Part shown: positions 32,675 to 40,796 of the stretch, piece by piece
How the letters are laid out: each line of letters starts with the position of its first letter
How positions within the stretch are numbered: the first letter of the stretch is position 1
DNA from: JAWVFM01 sp963771655
GTDB taxonomy: Bacteria > Actinomycetota > Thermoleophilia > Solirubrobacterales > 70-9
Reading direction: 5' to 3'
DNA length: 64,000 nucleotides
Assembly (NCBI GenBank): GCA_963771655.1
Contig: CAVYUG010000009.1
Coordinates: 1 to 64,000, forward strand
The notes under the pieces: generated by a model
The model's database searches: none
The model's input: only the letters and a program-made list of their open reading frames with translations
Told to the model about the DNA's origin: nothing
Position numbers and translations under genes: made by a program

Positions 32675-33589
32675 TCAGGCACGCGGATGGGCCCTTGCGT
32701 ACTCGCGCCGCAGCCGCCCCGGCTCCACCCGCGTGTAGATCTGCGTGGTCGAGACGCTCGAATGGCCGAGCAGCTCCTGGATCGAGCGCAGGTCGGCTCC
32801 GCCCTCGAGCATGTGGGTCGCGAACGAGTGACGCAGGACGTGTGGCGAGACGCCTCCCGCGAGCCCCGCCTCACGAACCCAGCGCTCGAGCCGCCGCCGG
32901 ATGTCGGACGTGTGAAGGCGGCGGCCTCGCTTCGACACGAACAGCGCGAGTTCGTCGTCCCCACGGCCCGCGAGGGCCGAACGAGCGACGTCGAGGTAGC
33001 GGCGAAGCGCCCTCTGAGCCGGCTCCCCGATCGGCACCATGCGCTCCTTCCCGCCCTTCCCGCGCACGCGGACGGACTCGGACTCGAAGTCGACGTCGTC
33101 GACGCGCATGCCGCGGATCTCGTCGGCGCGCAGGCCGCATGCATAGGTGAGCTCCAGCATCGCGCGGTCGCGCACCTCGAGCGGGCCCCGTGCCGGGATC
33201 CGGTCCAGCAGGCGAGCAGCCTCATCAGGCCCGAGCACGCGGGGCAGGCGGGAGTCGCGTTTCGGGCTTCCCAAGAGCTCAGCCGGGTTCTGCGCGGCGG
33301 CCCCGCTGCGAACCAGGTGGGCGCCGAGGCTGCGGATCGCCGCGAGCTTCCGCGCCACGGTTGCGCGCGCGAGGCCACGCTCCGAGAGCGCCCGAGCGTA
33401 CCCGCGAAGGTCGCGGTAGCGAAGGTCACCGGGGGGCCGCCGGAGCCCGGTAGCCCAGGCTCCGAGCTCCCGCAGGTCGACTACGTAGGCCCGGATCGTG
33501 TTGGGCGAGGCGCCGGCGGTCTCGAGCTCGCGGAGGAACGCGGCGATCGTGCGTTCCCAGTCCTCGCTCACTTCCACCGCCGCCATCAC
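32675..33589 (-). CDS. xerD: Tyrosine recombinase of the XerC/XerD type
   Basis: 304 residues. A core-binding domain (AAFLRELETAGASPNTIRAYVVDLREL) is followed by a catalytic domain with all residues: GLRADE (Arg), RGKGGKER (Lys), HVLRHSFATHML (His and Arg), LGHSSVSTT (His) and IYTRV (Tyr). The length and intact motifs fit chromosome-dimer resolution at dif, not a mobile-element integrase. XerC and XerD cannot be separated by eye. Confidence 0.88.
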   Translation of the reverse strand: MMAAVEVSEDWERTIAAFLRELETAGASPNTIRAYVVDLRELGAWATGLRRPPGDLRYRDLRGYARALSERGLARATVARKLAAIRSLGAHLVRSGAAAQNPAELLGSPKRDSRLPRVLGPDEAARLLDRIPARGPLEVRDRAMLELTYACGLRADEIRGMRVDDVDFESESVRVRGKGGKERMVPIGEPAQRALRRYLDVARSALAGRGDDELALFVSKRGRRLHTSDIRRRLERWVREAGLAGGVSPHVLRHSFATHMLEGGADLRSIQELLGHSSVSTTQIYTRVEPGRLRREYARAHPRA

Positions 33590-33646
33590 GAGTTGATTCG
33601 CCGGGCGCGCGCGGGCGCCTGCCGGCGGGCGGTCAGCGCCAGCCCC

Positions 33647-34717
33647 TCAGTCGCCGATGTAGATCGGGCTCCCCAGCGGGACGCGCGGATAAAGCTCGAT
33701 CACATCCGGGATCAGCATGCGCACGCAGCCGTGCGAGGCGTAGCTGCCGATCGATGCCGTCTCGTCGGTGCCGTGGATTCCGGCGCCGTTGTAGAAGCCC
33801 ATCCAGCGCGCCTTGATCGGATCCTCCGGACCGGGCGGGATGACCTTTCCGGCAAGCGAGCCCGCCCACGCCGCGTCCGGCACGTACCAGGAGGGGTTGA
33901 CCTGCTTGTCGTCAATGGTGTAGGTGCCCGCGGGGGTCTCGAGGCCCGACATGCCGACCGCGATCGGATAGCTCTTGACGAGCTTCAGGTTCTGCCAGAG
34001 CCGAAGCGTGAACTGGCCGCGGTCGATCGTGATGTAGGTCGGATACTTCGACGCGAGCTCCGCGGTGGTCACCTGGGGGTGCGTACGGTGGACCGGGGCC
34101 TCGATCCTCTCCTGGTTGCCCGACCCGATCGCCGAGACGAGCTGGGAGCGAAGTTTCGACTGATCGAGCGCGACACCGTCCTTGCCCGGCACGGCGTTGA
34201 GCGACGAGGGCGACGGCTGGACGGTGGCGTCGGTGGCCTCACGGTCGATCGCGTCGGCGGCGGCGCTCACGAAGTCGTTGATCGCGGCGTGCGAGTAGCC
34301 GACCCGGGCCGGAAGGTTGCGGTAAACGTTGTCGCCCGTCGCGTAGCGCCAGATACGCGTGGGAAGGCTCCCCTCCCGGCTCGCCGACTGGGCCGCGTCG
34401 ACCATGCCCGCGATGTCGGCGTGGATCTTCAGCCGGTGGGCGCTGAGGATGTACTGCTTGCCCTCGAAGGTGACCGTGATCGGTTGCTTCAGCGGGCGCA
34501 CGAGCTGGTTGCGAAGCCGCTGGCGGGCCTGCTTCTCGGACAGGCCGCCGATGGGCACACCGCCGACGCGGATGCCGTTCGCGATCTCTCCGGCCTTCGC
34601 CTGGTCCCAGGCGTAGGCGCCCACCGCAGCGCAAACGAGCAACGCCAGCACCGCGACGAGGGCTATCTGCGCTCGCCGGCCCACTGCGCTCAAAATTGTA
34701 CGAGGGAGGCCCGGCAC
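33647..34717 (-). CDS. L,D-transpeptidase (YkuD) with PG-binding-type domain
   Basis: 356 residues. An N-terminal membrane anchor (IALVAVLALLVCAAVGAYAW) is followed by a PG_binding_4-type domain (GGVPIGGLSEKQARQRLRNQL ... ITVTFEGKQYILSA) and a YkuD catalytic domain. The catalytic core is HGTDETASIGSYASHGCVRM, with the nucleophile Cys in SHGCVRM. These enzymes make 3-3 peptidoglycan cross-links or attach proteins at the outer membrane face. Monocistronic. Confidence 0.9.
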   Translation of the reverse strand: MPGLPRTILSAVGRRAQIALVAVLALLVCAAVGAYAWDQAKAGEIANGIRVGGVPIGGLSEKQARQRLRNQLVRPLKQPITVTFEGKQYILSAHRLKIHADIAGMVDAAQSASREGSLPTRIWRYATGDNVYRNLPARVGYSHAAINDFVSAAADAIDREATDATVQPSPSSLNAVPGKDGVALDQSKLRSQLVSAIGSGNQERIEAPVHRTHPQVTTAELASKYPTYITIDRGQFTLRLWQNLKLVKSYPIAVGMSGLETPAGTYTIDDKQVNPSWYVPDAAWAGSLAGKVIPPGPEDPIKARWMGFYNGAGIHGTDETASIGSYASHGCVRMLIPDVIELYPRVPLGSPIYIGD

Positions 34718-34780
34718 CTCCTCGCGAATCCGAGGCCTGCAACCGGGTTTGCGCTGGAAACGGCGCTTGAGAGCGCCGGC

Positions 34781-35854
34781 TCAGATGCCGAGCGGCTCCC
34801 GGTCGGCGGCGGCGCCGTCGCGCTCGCGCCGCGCGTGCGGGCTCCACCGCAGGAACTCCTCGACCTCGCGCTCGTAGGTGTAGGTGCTGTCCTGGCCCCT
34901 CATCACCGGTCGCAGCCGCAGGTGCTCGCCCAAGCGCGCGACGGCCTCCCGCGTCGTGTAGCCGTAGTGAAAGCCGTTCGCCTTGTAGGCGCGGTTGTCG
35001 ACGCCGCGCCCGAACCGGAGCTGGTTCCACATCTCGTTCGGGATCCGCAGCCCAAGGCGGCGCAGCGGCCCGGCCGCGAGGCCGGTGCCGAACGGCGGCA
35101 GGATCGGCAGCGCCCACTTCCCGAGCAGCCCGATCGCCTCGGAGAGCGCGAGGACGCCGTCCCCGGCGACGTTGAAGACGCCCGGGACCGAATTGACGGC
35201 CGCGTGCTCGAGAGCGTGGACCACGTCGTCCTCGTGGACGAACTGGATCCGGGGATCGAAGCCGAGCACCATCGGCACCGCCGGCAGCGAGAGCATGCGG
35301 GTGAAGGCCGTGTCGACGTCGGGGCCGAGCACGTTCGCGCACCGGAGCACCGTGACCTCGGTCCTCGGGCTCTTGAGCGCGAACTCGCGAACCGCCCCTT
35401 CGGCCTCGACGATGTCGCGCTCCAGCGCCGTGTGGGGGGCGTGCGGACGCTGCATCGATTCGGTGAAGAAGGCCGGATCGTCCTGCTCACACCCGTAGTA
35501 GTGGGTCGAGCTCTTGAAGATGAACTTCCGCACCGGCGAGTCGGAGCCCGTGCACGCCGCGAGGATGTTCATGGTCCCGATGACGTTGTTCTCGTGCGTC
35601 GCCCGAGGGGAGGCGGCCATCGAGTTCACGGTCAAGCGCGCGTCGATGACGGTGTCGACCTCGGCGGCGCGGACGATCCGCTGGATGAGGCCGTGCTGGT
35701 TCGACACCCTCACGAACTCGGTTCGCTCAAGCTCCATCGTGGGATCCGCGGCGTCGACGCCGATGATCGCCTCGACCTGCTCGAACCCCTCGAGCGCCTG
35801 GGCGAGACGGCCGCCCCAGTAGCTCGCGAGGCCGATTACGAGTACGCGGCTCAT
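34781..35854 (-). CDS. NAD-dependent epimerase/dehydratase-like protein
   Basis: 357 residues. The N-terminal Rossmann fold has a variant loop (VIGLASYWGGRLAQAL) in place of the usual GxxGxxG, and an acidic strand end (GVDAADP). KSSTHYYGCEQ sits where the catalytic Ser/Thr lies, but no clear YxxxK follows (ALERDIVEAEG), so it may be atypical or non-redox. Paired with the PlsC-like gene 7 bp upstream, an arrangement I recall from other actinobacteria, which suggests a lipid or envelope role. No membrane segment. Confidence 0.72.
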   Translation of the reverse strand: MSRVLVIGLASYWGGRLAQALEGFEQVEAIIGVDAADPTMELERTEFVRVSNQHGLIQRIVRAAEVDTVIDARLTVNSMAASPRATHENNVIGTMNILAACTGSDSPVRKFIFKSSTHYYGCEQDDPAFFTESMQRPHAPHTALERDIVEAEGAVREFALKSPRTEVTVLRCANVLGPDVDTAFTRMLSLPAVPMVLGFDPRIQFVHEDDVVHALEHAAVNSVPGVFNVAGDGVLALSEAIGLLGKWALPILPPFGTGLAAGPLRRLGLRIPNEMWNQLRFGRGVDNRAYKANGFHYGYTTREAVARLGEHLRLRPVMRGQDSTYTYEREVEEFLRWSPHARRERDGAAADREPLGI

Positions 35855-35861
35855 CGGTCGC

Positions 35862-36785
35862 CTACCCGAACCACACGGACTTTCTCTTCGCGATCATGTC
35901 GTGGAGGTTCTCCTGGATGCGGGCGCGGATCTCACGCGCCACGGTCTGGACCAGCGCCTTGTCGTCGACGGCCTCCGGGCCACCCAGCTCGGCCGTGTCG
36001 ATCGGCTCCAGGAAGCGGATCTTGAACTTCGCCGGCAGGTAGCCGAGCATCCCGAAGGGGCCGAGCCACGGGAACGTCGGCGTGATCGGGAAGTAGAGGA
36101 GCCCGGTCAGCCGCTTCATGAAGTTGACCTGAGCGAAGATGGGCGCGGCCTCCTCTGCGCCGACGACGCAAACGGGGACGAGCTTCGCCTCGGCGCGCAT
36201 GGCCGCCTCGACGAACCCGCCGCGGCCGAACCTCTGCAGCCGGTAGCGGTCCTTGAAGAGCTTCTCCGTTCCCTTCCGACCCTCAGGGAAGACGAGCACC
36301 AGCTTGCGTTCGTCGTAGAGCAGACGGTGGACGTTTGCGGGATGGGCCGCGACGCAGCCGATCTTCGGGATCAGCATCGAGAAGCCGGGATAGCCCTTGA
36401 AGAAGTGCTCCACGGTGATGTGAAGAGGGCGCGGCCGGGGGTGCTCGTCCTTGATCGCCTTCGCGATCGTCGCGGCGTCAGGCGGTAGCGCGCCGGAGTG
36501 GTTGGAGACCAGCAGGGCGCCTCCCTCGGAGGGAACGTTCTCGACGCCCTCGACCTCGGCCCGGAACCAATAGCGATAGAAGAACTCGACGATCGTGCGG
36601 TCGAAGAAGCCCTCGACTCGCTCGGAGCGACCCCAATCGTCGAGCCGGCGCTCGGGCTCGAGCGCCGGCAGGAGGTCGCGCGCCCGGTCCGCCGGCGCGG
36701 GCAGCGCGCCGGCTTCCTCGGGCTGATCGGGGGCGACAGCAGGCTGCGCCAGGGATGTCCGCTCGGGCGCCACGGAACGCGGCAT
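35862..36785 (-). CDS. PlsC-type glycerolipid acyltransferase
   Basis: 307 residues. A disordered Pro/Ala-rich N-terminus of about 60 residues precedes the acyltransferase domain: LVSNHSGALPPDA (the HxxxxD catalytic motif), LVFPEGRKGTEK (substrate-binding FPEG), and RAEAKLVPVCVVGAEEAAPIF. The family acylates lysophosphatidate or related acceptors at the membrane. It is co-transcribed with the epimerase-like gene and divergent from the cyclo-ligase gene. Confidence 0.85.
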   Translation of the reverse strand: MPRSVAPERTSLAQPAVAPDQPEEAGALPAPADRARDLLPALEPERRLDDWGRSERVEGFFDRTIVEFFYRYWFRAEVEGVENVPSEGGALLVSNHSGALPPDAATIAKAIKDEHPRPRPLHITVEHFFKGYPGFSMLIPKIGCVAAHPANVHRLLYDERKLVLVFPEGRKGTEKLFKDRYRLQRFGRGGFVEAAMRAEAKLVPVCVVGAEEAAPIFAQVNFMKRLTGLLYFPITPTFPWLGPFGMLGYLPAKFKIRFLEPIDTAELGGPEAVDDKALVQTVAREIRARIQENLHDMIAKRKSVWFG

Positions 36786-36819
36786 TCTCGCAGCTTGGAT
36801 TCCGCACTATGTTTCGCCC

Positions 36820-37533
36820 ATGAGGTCGAAGGACCAGGTGCGGAAGGCGATCTGGAAGGCCATGGACCGCGAGGGCGTCTCGCGTTTCCCAGGCGCCGAG
36901 GGTCGGATCCCGAACTTCGCCGGCGCCAAGCTGGCGGCGGAGAAGCTCGCCTCGCATCGCGCGTGGAAGCGCGCCCGCGTGGTGAAGGCCAACCCGGACT
37001 CGCCGCAGACGCATGGGCGACGGCTCGCTCTCGAGGACGGAAAGCTCGTCGTGATGGCCGTCCCGCGCCTGCGGGAGCAGCATCCCTTCAGGCTCCTCGA
37101 CCCGCGCAAGCTGAACAAGAAGCAATTGCGCGAGGCGGCGACGATCAAGGGCGCGCTTCGCCACGGTCAGCTCGTGGCGCTCGAGGAGCTGCCGGAGATC
37201 GACTTCGTTCTTTCGGGCTCGGTCGCCGTGAACCTCACCGGCGCCAGGATCGGCAAAGGGGGCGGGTTCTCCGATCTCGAGTACGGGCTCCTGATCGAGG
37301 CCGGCAAGATCGACGAGCACACGGTGGTCGCCACCACGATCCATCCGATCCAGATCCTCCGCGAGCACCTGATGGTGACCGAGCACGACCTTCCCGTCGA
37401 CATCATCGCGACGCCGCGAGCCGTCGTGGAGGTCGACAGGCAGTACCCGCGGCCGCGAGGCATCCTGTGGAACCACCTCCAGCCGCCGCAGATCCACGAG
37501 ATACCAGTCCTAGAGCGGATGGGGTACGCGTAA
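36820..37533 (+). CDS. 5-formyltetrahydrofolate cyclo-ligase family protein
   Basis: 237 residues. Nucleotide-binding elements are N-terminal (KDQVRKAIWKAMD) and the conserved RIGKGGGFSDLEYGLL loop lies at about 145-160, followed by TTIHPIQIL. The family converts 5-formyl-THF to 5,10-methenyl-THF with ATP. Its last codons (QIHEIPVLERMGYA) are repeated at 41079-41126 with different synonymous codons. The gene end visible here was therefore probably supplied by the inserted element that follows. Confidence 0.85.
   Translation: MRSKDQVRKAIWKAMDREGVSRFPGAEGRIPNFAGAKLAAEKLASHRAWKRARVVKANPDSPQTHGRRLALEDGKLVVMAVPRLREQHPFRLLDPRKLNKKQLREAATIKGALRHGQLVALEELPEIDFVLSGSVAVNLTGARIGKGGGFSDLEYGLLIEAGKIDEHTVVATTIHPIQILREHLMVTEHDLPVDIIATPRAVVEVDRQYPRPRGILWNHLQPPQIHEIPVLERMGYA
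37489..37533. repeat. Left end of the 5-FCL island (gene-end repeat)
   Basis: CAGATCCACGAGAT (37489-37502) is identical to 41082-41095. Beyond it, the DNA diverges at synonymous positions while the protein stays the same (IPVLERMGYA), then ATGGGGTACGCGT matches again. This is the pattern of an element that integrates within a protein gene and brings its own replacement 3' end. Confidence 0.65.
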
Positions 37534-37560
37534 TGGCTTATCGAAGCGGTTCCGCGACTT

Positions 37561-37582
37561 CGTTCGCCAGTTGTTCGCCAGT
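37561..37582. repeat. 22-bp direct repeat, possible recombinase arm site (left)
   Basis: CGTTCGCCAGTTGTTCGCCAGT occurs here and identically at 40991-41012. Internally it is a tandem of TTGTTCGCCAG, with a third partial unit here. It lies just inside each end of the island, where arm-type integrase sites would be expected. Confidence 0.5.
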
Positions 37583-37616
37583 TGTTCGCCGTCGCGCCGC
37601 GTGCCGTGTCGCGCAT

Positions 37617-37646
37617 CTACTCCCGCAGCCCGGCGGCTTCGAGGGC
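37617..37646 (-). repeat. Orphan SnoaL-family tail
   Basis: The complement reads GCCCTCGAAGCCGCCGGGCT then GCGGGAGTAG, coding for ALEAAGLRE-stop. It follows the stop codon of the next SnoaL-like gene by 16 bp in a different frame. The same tail is present at 23667, 24864, 38371 and 39224. Confidence 0.6.
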
Positions 37647-37662
37647 GGCGCGCCGTTCAGGT

Positions 37663-38085
37663 TTAGCGAAGAGGCCCCTGCGGATCGATGATGGAGATCG
37701 GATCCGCGTGCCGATGGACGACCTTCCATTCGCCGGCTTCGCGGCGAAAGGTTGTCGTGACGCGCAGCTCGAAGCTCGAGACATCCGGCATGTCTCCAAC
37801 TCTCGCCTTCCACCCCTCGGTGCTGAGCACGGTCACCAGATCGGCGCTCTCGTACACGGCAATGGTGCGGAAGTCTCCGACGTCTCCGTCGGAGAATCGC
37901 GACGAGGCGAAGTCGAGAGCAGCCGACACCTCGTCCCAGCCCTTGACGGCAGGTCCGAAGGGATTCGCAAGGGTGGCATCGGCGGCACGCGAGTAAAGCG
38001 CTTTCACGCCTTCGGGATCACCGCGGGAGAATTGCCGAGCCGCATCCTCGAAGCGCTCGATCTGCTTCTCAAGTTCCCGGTCCAC
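37663..38085 (-). CDS. SnoaL/NTF2-like protein
   Basis: 140 residues from the GTG at 38085 (VDRELEKQIERFEDAARQFSRGD). The NTF2 fold is visible (ALYSRAADATLANPFGP, VKGWDEVSAALDFASSRF, TFRREAGEWKVVHRHADP). It resembles the class of small secondary-metabolite or lumazine-like SnoaL proteins rather than the MSQEN subgroup, and lacks that subgroup's own tail; the orphan tail follows it. First gene of the 3.5-kb island. Role unknown. Confidence 0.72.
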   Translation of the reverse strand: MDRELEKQIERFEDAARQFSRGDPEGVKALYSRAADATLANPFGPAVKGWDEVSAALDFASSRFSDGDVGDFRTIAVYESADLVTVLSTEGWKARVGDMPDVSSFELRVTTTFRREAGEWKVVHRHADPISIIDPQGPLR

Positions 38086-38224
38086 GCCGCGAATGGTTGC
38101 ACGATGGTTACACCCAAACCCCTTCGGACGAGAAGAGGAAGCGACTAACCGAGGATCTCTCAAGATCCAGAGAAGCGGCAGAAGGCCGAATATCCCCTTT
38201 GGCCGCGTGGCCTGGTCGCCTGCG

Positions 38225-38342
38225 TGTGAAATGAGCGAGATCTGCTGCGGTCTACGGCGTCTTGCCGCGACCTGTGTCAGAGGACGCGAGCGACGCGCCT
38301 AGCTGCTTCGCCCTGGGGCCTTCTACTTCGGTCTGTTGTTAC
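38225..38342. repeat. Flank repeat shared with 23526-23646
   Basis: Non-coding 3' flank of the next SnoaL gene, about 75% identical to the flank of the SnoaL gene at 23667. The rest of the stretch 38086-38370 holds nothing else I can support. Confidence 0.5.
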
Positions 38343-38370
38343 CAAGCCGTTTCGAACGACCGTCCATCGC

Positions 38371-38769
38371 CTACTCCCGCAGCCCGGCAGCATCGAGAGC
38401 GTCGTGGCGAGTCGAAAACGACCGACCGCGGACGATCTCGCCGTCGCGGACCGTGAAGATCGCGTCAAATGGCCTATCGATCTCGCGTTCGCCGCGCCGA
38501 TCATGTGTAGTTACCCGAGCGAGGGCAAGAACCTCATCGCCGTAATCGACAAATCGCTCGGGCTCGATCCGCAGCTTCTCCCAGTACCTGGGCATGCTTT
38601 CGAAATACCGCTTGACCTCGGCGTGACCTCGGTGGGTGATGGCGCCTGGTGCGCCAGGGTCTTCGACCCATTCGACCCCGGGGTGAAAGAGCGCAAGCAG
38701 CCCGTCGAAGTCACCGCGGCTGCCGCGGGCAAACACCGCCTTCACTACCTCGATGTTCTCCTGCGACAT
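38371..38769 (-). CDS. SnoaL/NTF2-like protein (MSQEN type)
   Basis: 132 residues, MSQENIEVVKAVFARGSRGD to DALDAAGLRE, with the NTF2 core FHPGVEWVEDPGAPGAITHRGHAEV and FVDYGDEVLALARV. It has the same length as the copies at 23667 and 39224. The 39 bp around its start (38755-38793) are identical to those at 39608-39646, including 24 bp upstream of the ATG. No Shine-Dalgarno sequence is visible. Biochemical role unknown. Confidence 0.85.
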   Translation of the reverse strand: MSQENIEVVKAVFARGSRGDFDGLLALFHPGVEWVEDPGAPGAITHRGHAEVKRYFESMPRYWEKLRIEPERFVDYGDEVLALARVTTHDRRGEREIDRPFDAIFTVRDGEIVRGRSFSTRHDALDAAGLRE

Positions 38770-38793
38770 CGCCCGCGCAGTATCTCGCGCGAG
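38755..38793. repeat. 39-bp SnoaL head repeat, copy 1
   Basis: This stretch is identical to 39608-39646. It includes the first codons (MSQEN), the ATG and 24 bp upstream, with a CTCGCGCGAG palindrome in the untranslated part. Confidence 0.75.
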
Positions 38794-38861
38794 TCCAGGG
38801 AGGTCGATGAGCGCGAGATCGACCCCTGCTCGCCGCCATCCCCCAGTCCAGCGGGTGATGC

Positions 38862-38947
38862 TCGCGCTCGACGCTCTCGTTGAGTGTCGGCGGGCGGGCC
38901 TTGACCACGACGAGTCGCTGCGGCGGCTGGACTACGGGGGCGAATGA
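38862..38947 (+). CDS. Short ORF of unknown status
   Basis: A GTG-ATG start region at 38862 gives VMLALDALVECRRAGLDHDESLRRLDYGGE, about 28 residues, ending at a TGA at 38947 and overlapping the convergent DUF167 gene by 16 bp. The peptide looks protein-like rather than random, and could be the tail of a lost gene. Low confidence. Confidence 0.25.
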
Positions 38948-39219
38948 AGCTCGCGCGACAGCAGCCGAAGGTCGTCCTCGGCGATCCCGTGGACGCGGAG
39001 GGTCTTATCGCGCGAGCCCGCGCCGCGCACGATCTCGACCCGGCTCTTGGGTACGCGGAGCCGCTCAGCTACCGCGGCGCACACGGCGGCGTTCGCCCGG
39101 CCGTCCGACGGCGGCGCCGTGACACGCACCAGCAGGCGTCCGGCGCGCTCGCCACCGACCTGGTCGCGCCCGGCGCGCGGGACGACCCGGATCGCGATGT
39201 CCACGTTCTCCTGCGACAT
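38932..39219 (-). CDS. DUF167 (YggU-like) protein with a SnoaL-derived start
   Basis: 95 residues. From residue 8 on it is a complete DUF167 domain: IRVVPRAGRDQVGG, RVTAPPSDGRANAAVCAAVAERL and VEIVRGAGSRDKTLRVHG. The first seven residues, MSQENVD, and their DNA (GTTCTCCTGCGACATC on the + strand) are those of the SnoaL family, not of DUF167. The start lies 4 bp after the stop of the SnoaL gene at 39224. It appears to be a recombination product in which a DUF167 gene took over a SnoaL start. DUF167 proteins are of unknown function. Confidence 0.85.
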   Translation of the reverse strand: MSQENVDIAIRVVPRAGRDQVGGERAGRLLVRVTAPPSDGRANAAVCAAVAERLRVPKSRVEIVRGAGSRDKTLRVHGIAEDDLRLLSRELHSPP

Positions 39220-39223
39220 CCCC

Positions 39224-39622
39224 CTACTCCCGCAGCCCGGCGGCTTCGAGGGCCTCGGCGTAAGTTGCGAACTGGCGGACGCGACGGATGCGCCCGGCGC
39301 GGAAGTCGTAGAGCGCCCCGACCTCCGGAGTCTCGACCTCGATGCCGCTCGCCTTTCCCGCTCCGGTGTACCGAACCCGACAAACCACCTGTTTTCCGAC
39401 CGCGCGAGCGTCGATTTCCACGCACGCATCGGACCAAGCGTCGAGATAACTCTCTACGTGGCGGCGAAAAGCCTCACGGCCCAGGTGCATACCGCCACCG
39501 GGAAAATCGGGCGTGTCGTAGTACTCGATCTCGGGGTCGTAAAACTCGATCCAGTGATCCAGGTCGCGTCGGTTGAACGCGGCACTGGCCTCCCGCACGA
39601 TCTCCACGTTCTCCTGCGACAT
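39224..39622 (-). CDS. SnoaL/NTF2-like protein (MSQEN type)
   Basis: 132 residues, MSQENVEIVREASAAFNRRD to EALEAAGLRE, with the NTF2 core FYDPEIEYYDTPDFPGGGMHLGREA and VGALYDFRAGRIRRV. The start region is a perfect repeat of that at 38769. The gene immediately downstream is the DUF167 chimera. Probably one of a once-tandem set; role unknown. Confidence 0.87.
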   Translation of the reverse strand: MSQENVEIVREASAAFNRRDLDHWIEFYDPEIEYYDTPDFPGGGMHLGREAFRRHVESYLDAWSDACVEIDARAVGKQVVCRVRYTGAGKASGIEVETPEVGALYDFRAGRIRRVRQFATYAEALEAAGLRE

Positions 39623-39646
39623 CGCCCGCGCAGTATCTCGCGCGAG
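39608..39646. repeat. 39-bp SnoaL head repeat, copy 2
   Basis: Identical to 38755-38793. The 183 bp from here to the next gene end (39647-39829) hold G- and C-rich sequence with no gene I can support. Confidence 0.75.
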
Positions 39647-39829
39647 GATGGTGATCCGGAAGCGGCCCTTAACGCTTGCCGATCGGGGGGGCCGGGCTCG
39701 CACACTCCCTGCGGACCGGTCGGTCCGGGCGGACCCACCTGGGGGGTGGGGAAATGCGCACACAGCGCAAACGCAGCCGCCGCCTCACCGCCAAAGGTGC
39801 CGTTCCGTGCCGTCCCGACCTGCCAGCCG

Positions 39830-40411
39830 TCAGCTGCGGCTTCTTTTCCTGGGCCTGGACGCCGCGTACTTAGCCAGGCTCTTGAGCACGTCGGTCACGT
39901 CTGCGGTGGCCTTGATCTCCGTGGGGCGCCCGCGCAGCAGTAGCGCCTTGTCCTGGTTGATCCCCTTCGTCGTGGCCACGTTCCGAAGCGCGCCGGCCAC
40001 GTCGCGGGTCGGCAGCTGGTCCTCCTCGCGCTCGAGCTTGTCGAGGAGTCGGTTCTCGGCCGCCGTGGCTCGCGCGACGACCGCCTCGAAGCTCTCCGCG
40101 GCGCGGCCATAGCGCCGGGGTACTTCGGCCTCATCGAGATCGCGGTAGCGATCGGCGTAGAGGTCGGAGCGCCAGTAGCGGAGGGTGGATTCGGGAAGAC
40201 CGAACCCGCTCTCCGCGAGCGCCTTGACGGTCCTCGCGACGTTGCCGCAGTTGAGGACGAGTGTGGTCAGGGCCAGCTCGATCTCCTCGTCGCTGTAGCG
40301 CCTGCCTCCGTTGCGGCTCTTGAGCGCGTTTGTGGGCGCAGTTCTCGCTAGAGCGACATCCGAGTGCTTCGAGCGATGCCTGTTGAGTGCGGAATGTGGG
40401 CTCTGTGCCAT
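39830..40411 (-). CDS. Phage terminase small subunit-like HTH protein
   Basis: 193 residues from the ATG at 40411 (MAQSPHSALNRHRSKHS). RRYSDEEIELALTTLVLNCGNVARTVKALAESGFGLPESTLRYWR is a helix-turn-helix of the kind found in phage small terminases and related DNA-binding proteins (a rule such as 'n-v-x-x-T-a-k-a-L'). A helical oligomerisation part and a basic end (KYAASRPRKRSRS) follow. It supports a phage or phage-derived origin for the island; no large terminase is present in the window. Confidence 0.6.
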   Translation of the reverse strand: MAQSPHSALNRHRSKHSDVALARTAPTNALKSRNGGRRYSDEEIELALTTLVLNCGNVARTVKALAESGFGLPESTLRYWRSDLYADRYRDLDEAEVPRRYGRAAESFEAVVARATAAENRLLDKLEREEDQLPTRDVAGALRNVATTKGINQDKALLLRGRPTEIKATADVTDVLKSLAKYAASRPRKRSRS

Positions 40412-40502
40412 CGCTCCACGGTACGAGGCAGGACGGCGGGAGCTACGTGCATTTCGGTGGCCGGTGTGGGCCAGCGAACGACAAATCACGAGAAGGGGAT
40501 CC

Positions 40503-40796
40503 CTATTCCGGATGCCTGGGCCGGATCGCTTCTCGGCCGACAGCCGCCACTGTGCGATGCGGGTGCGTGCGGGGCACGCACGTCGCTGGCCCGGAGCTCC
40601 GGGGGCCGTGTGGGTCGCGTCGTGGCCCCCGCGGGCCGCGTGGGATCGGATCCCGGCGTCGCGGTTCGCGATGGGATTGGTCGGGGGGCGCCTCGTCCTC
40701 TTCGCGTACCAACCGCCGAAAGGCCCAGGCAAAGTAGACCAGGATCGCGACAGGGATAACCGACGGAAACAGGATCGAGAGCAGCGTGCCCTCCAC
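40503..40796 (-). CDS. Small membrane protein
   Basis: 97 residues from the GTG at 40796. One membrane helix (LLSILFPSVIPVAILVYFAWAF) is followed by a charged, Pro/Arg-rich tail (REEDEAPPDQSHREPRRRD) that may be disordered. No family recognised. The tail composition is close to frame-shifted GC-rich sequence, so only the first 40 residues look convincing. Confidence 0.4.
   Translation of the reverse strand: MEGTLLSILFPSVIPVAILVYFAWAFRRLVREEDEAPPDQSHREPRRRDPIPRGPRGPRRDPHGPRSSGPATCVPRTHPHRTVAAVGREAIRPRHPE

Noticed and set aside
32675..33589. XerC/D-like gene as a mobile-element integrase
   Set aside because: It is intact, has the standard ~300-residue Xer length, lies in an operon with a sigma factor and EF-G2, and has no adjacent tRNA or repeat.
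36650..36785. Third copy of the rplS/smc repeat in the acyltransferase N-terminus
   Set aside because: The Pro/Ala-rich N-terminus has a similar composition (AQPAVAPDQPEEAG), but the DNA does not align over more than short words.
37561..37582. TTGTTCGCCAG repeats as a CRISPR array
   Set aside because: Units are 10-11 bp in direct contact without spacers; no cas gene is present. No CRISPR array was seen anywhere in the window.
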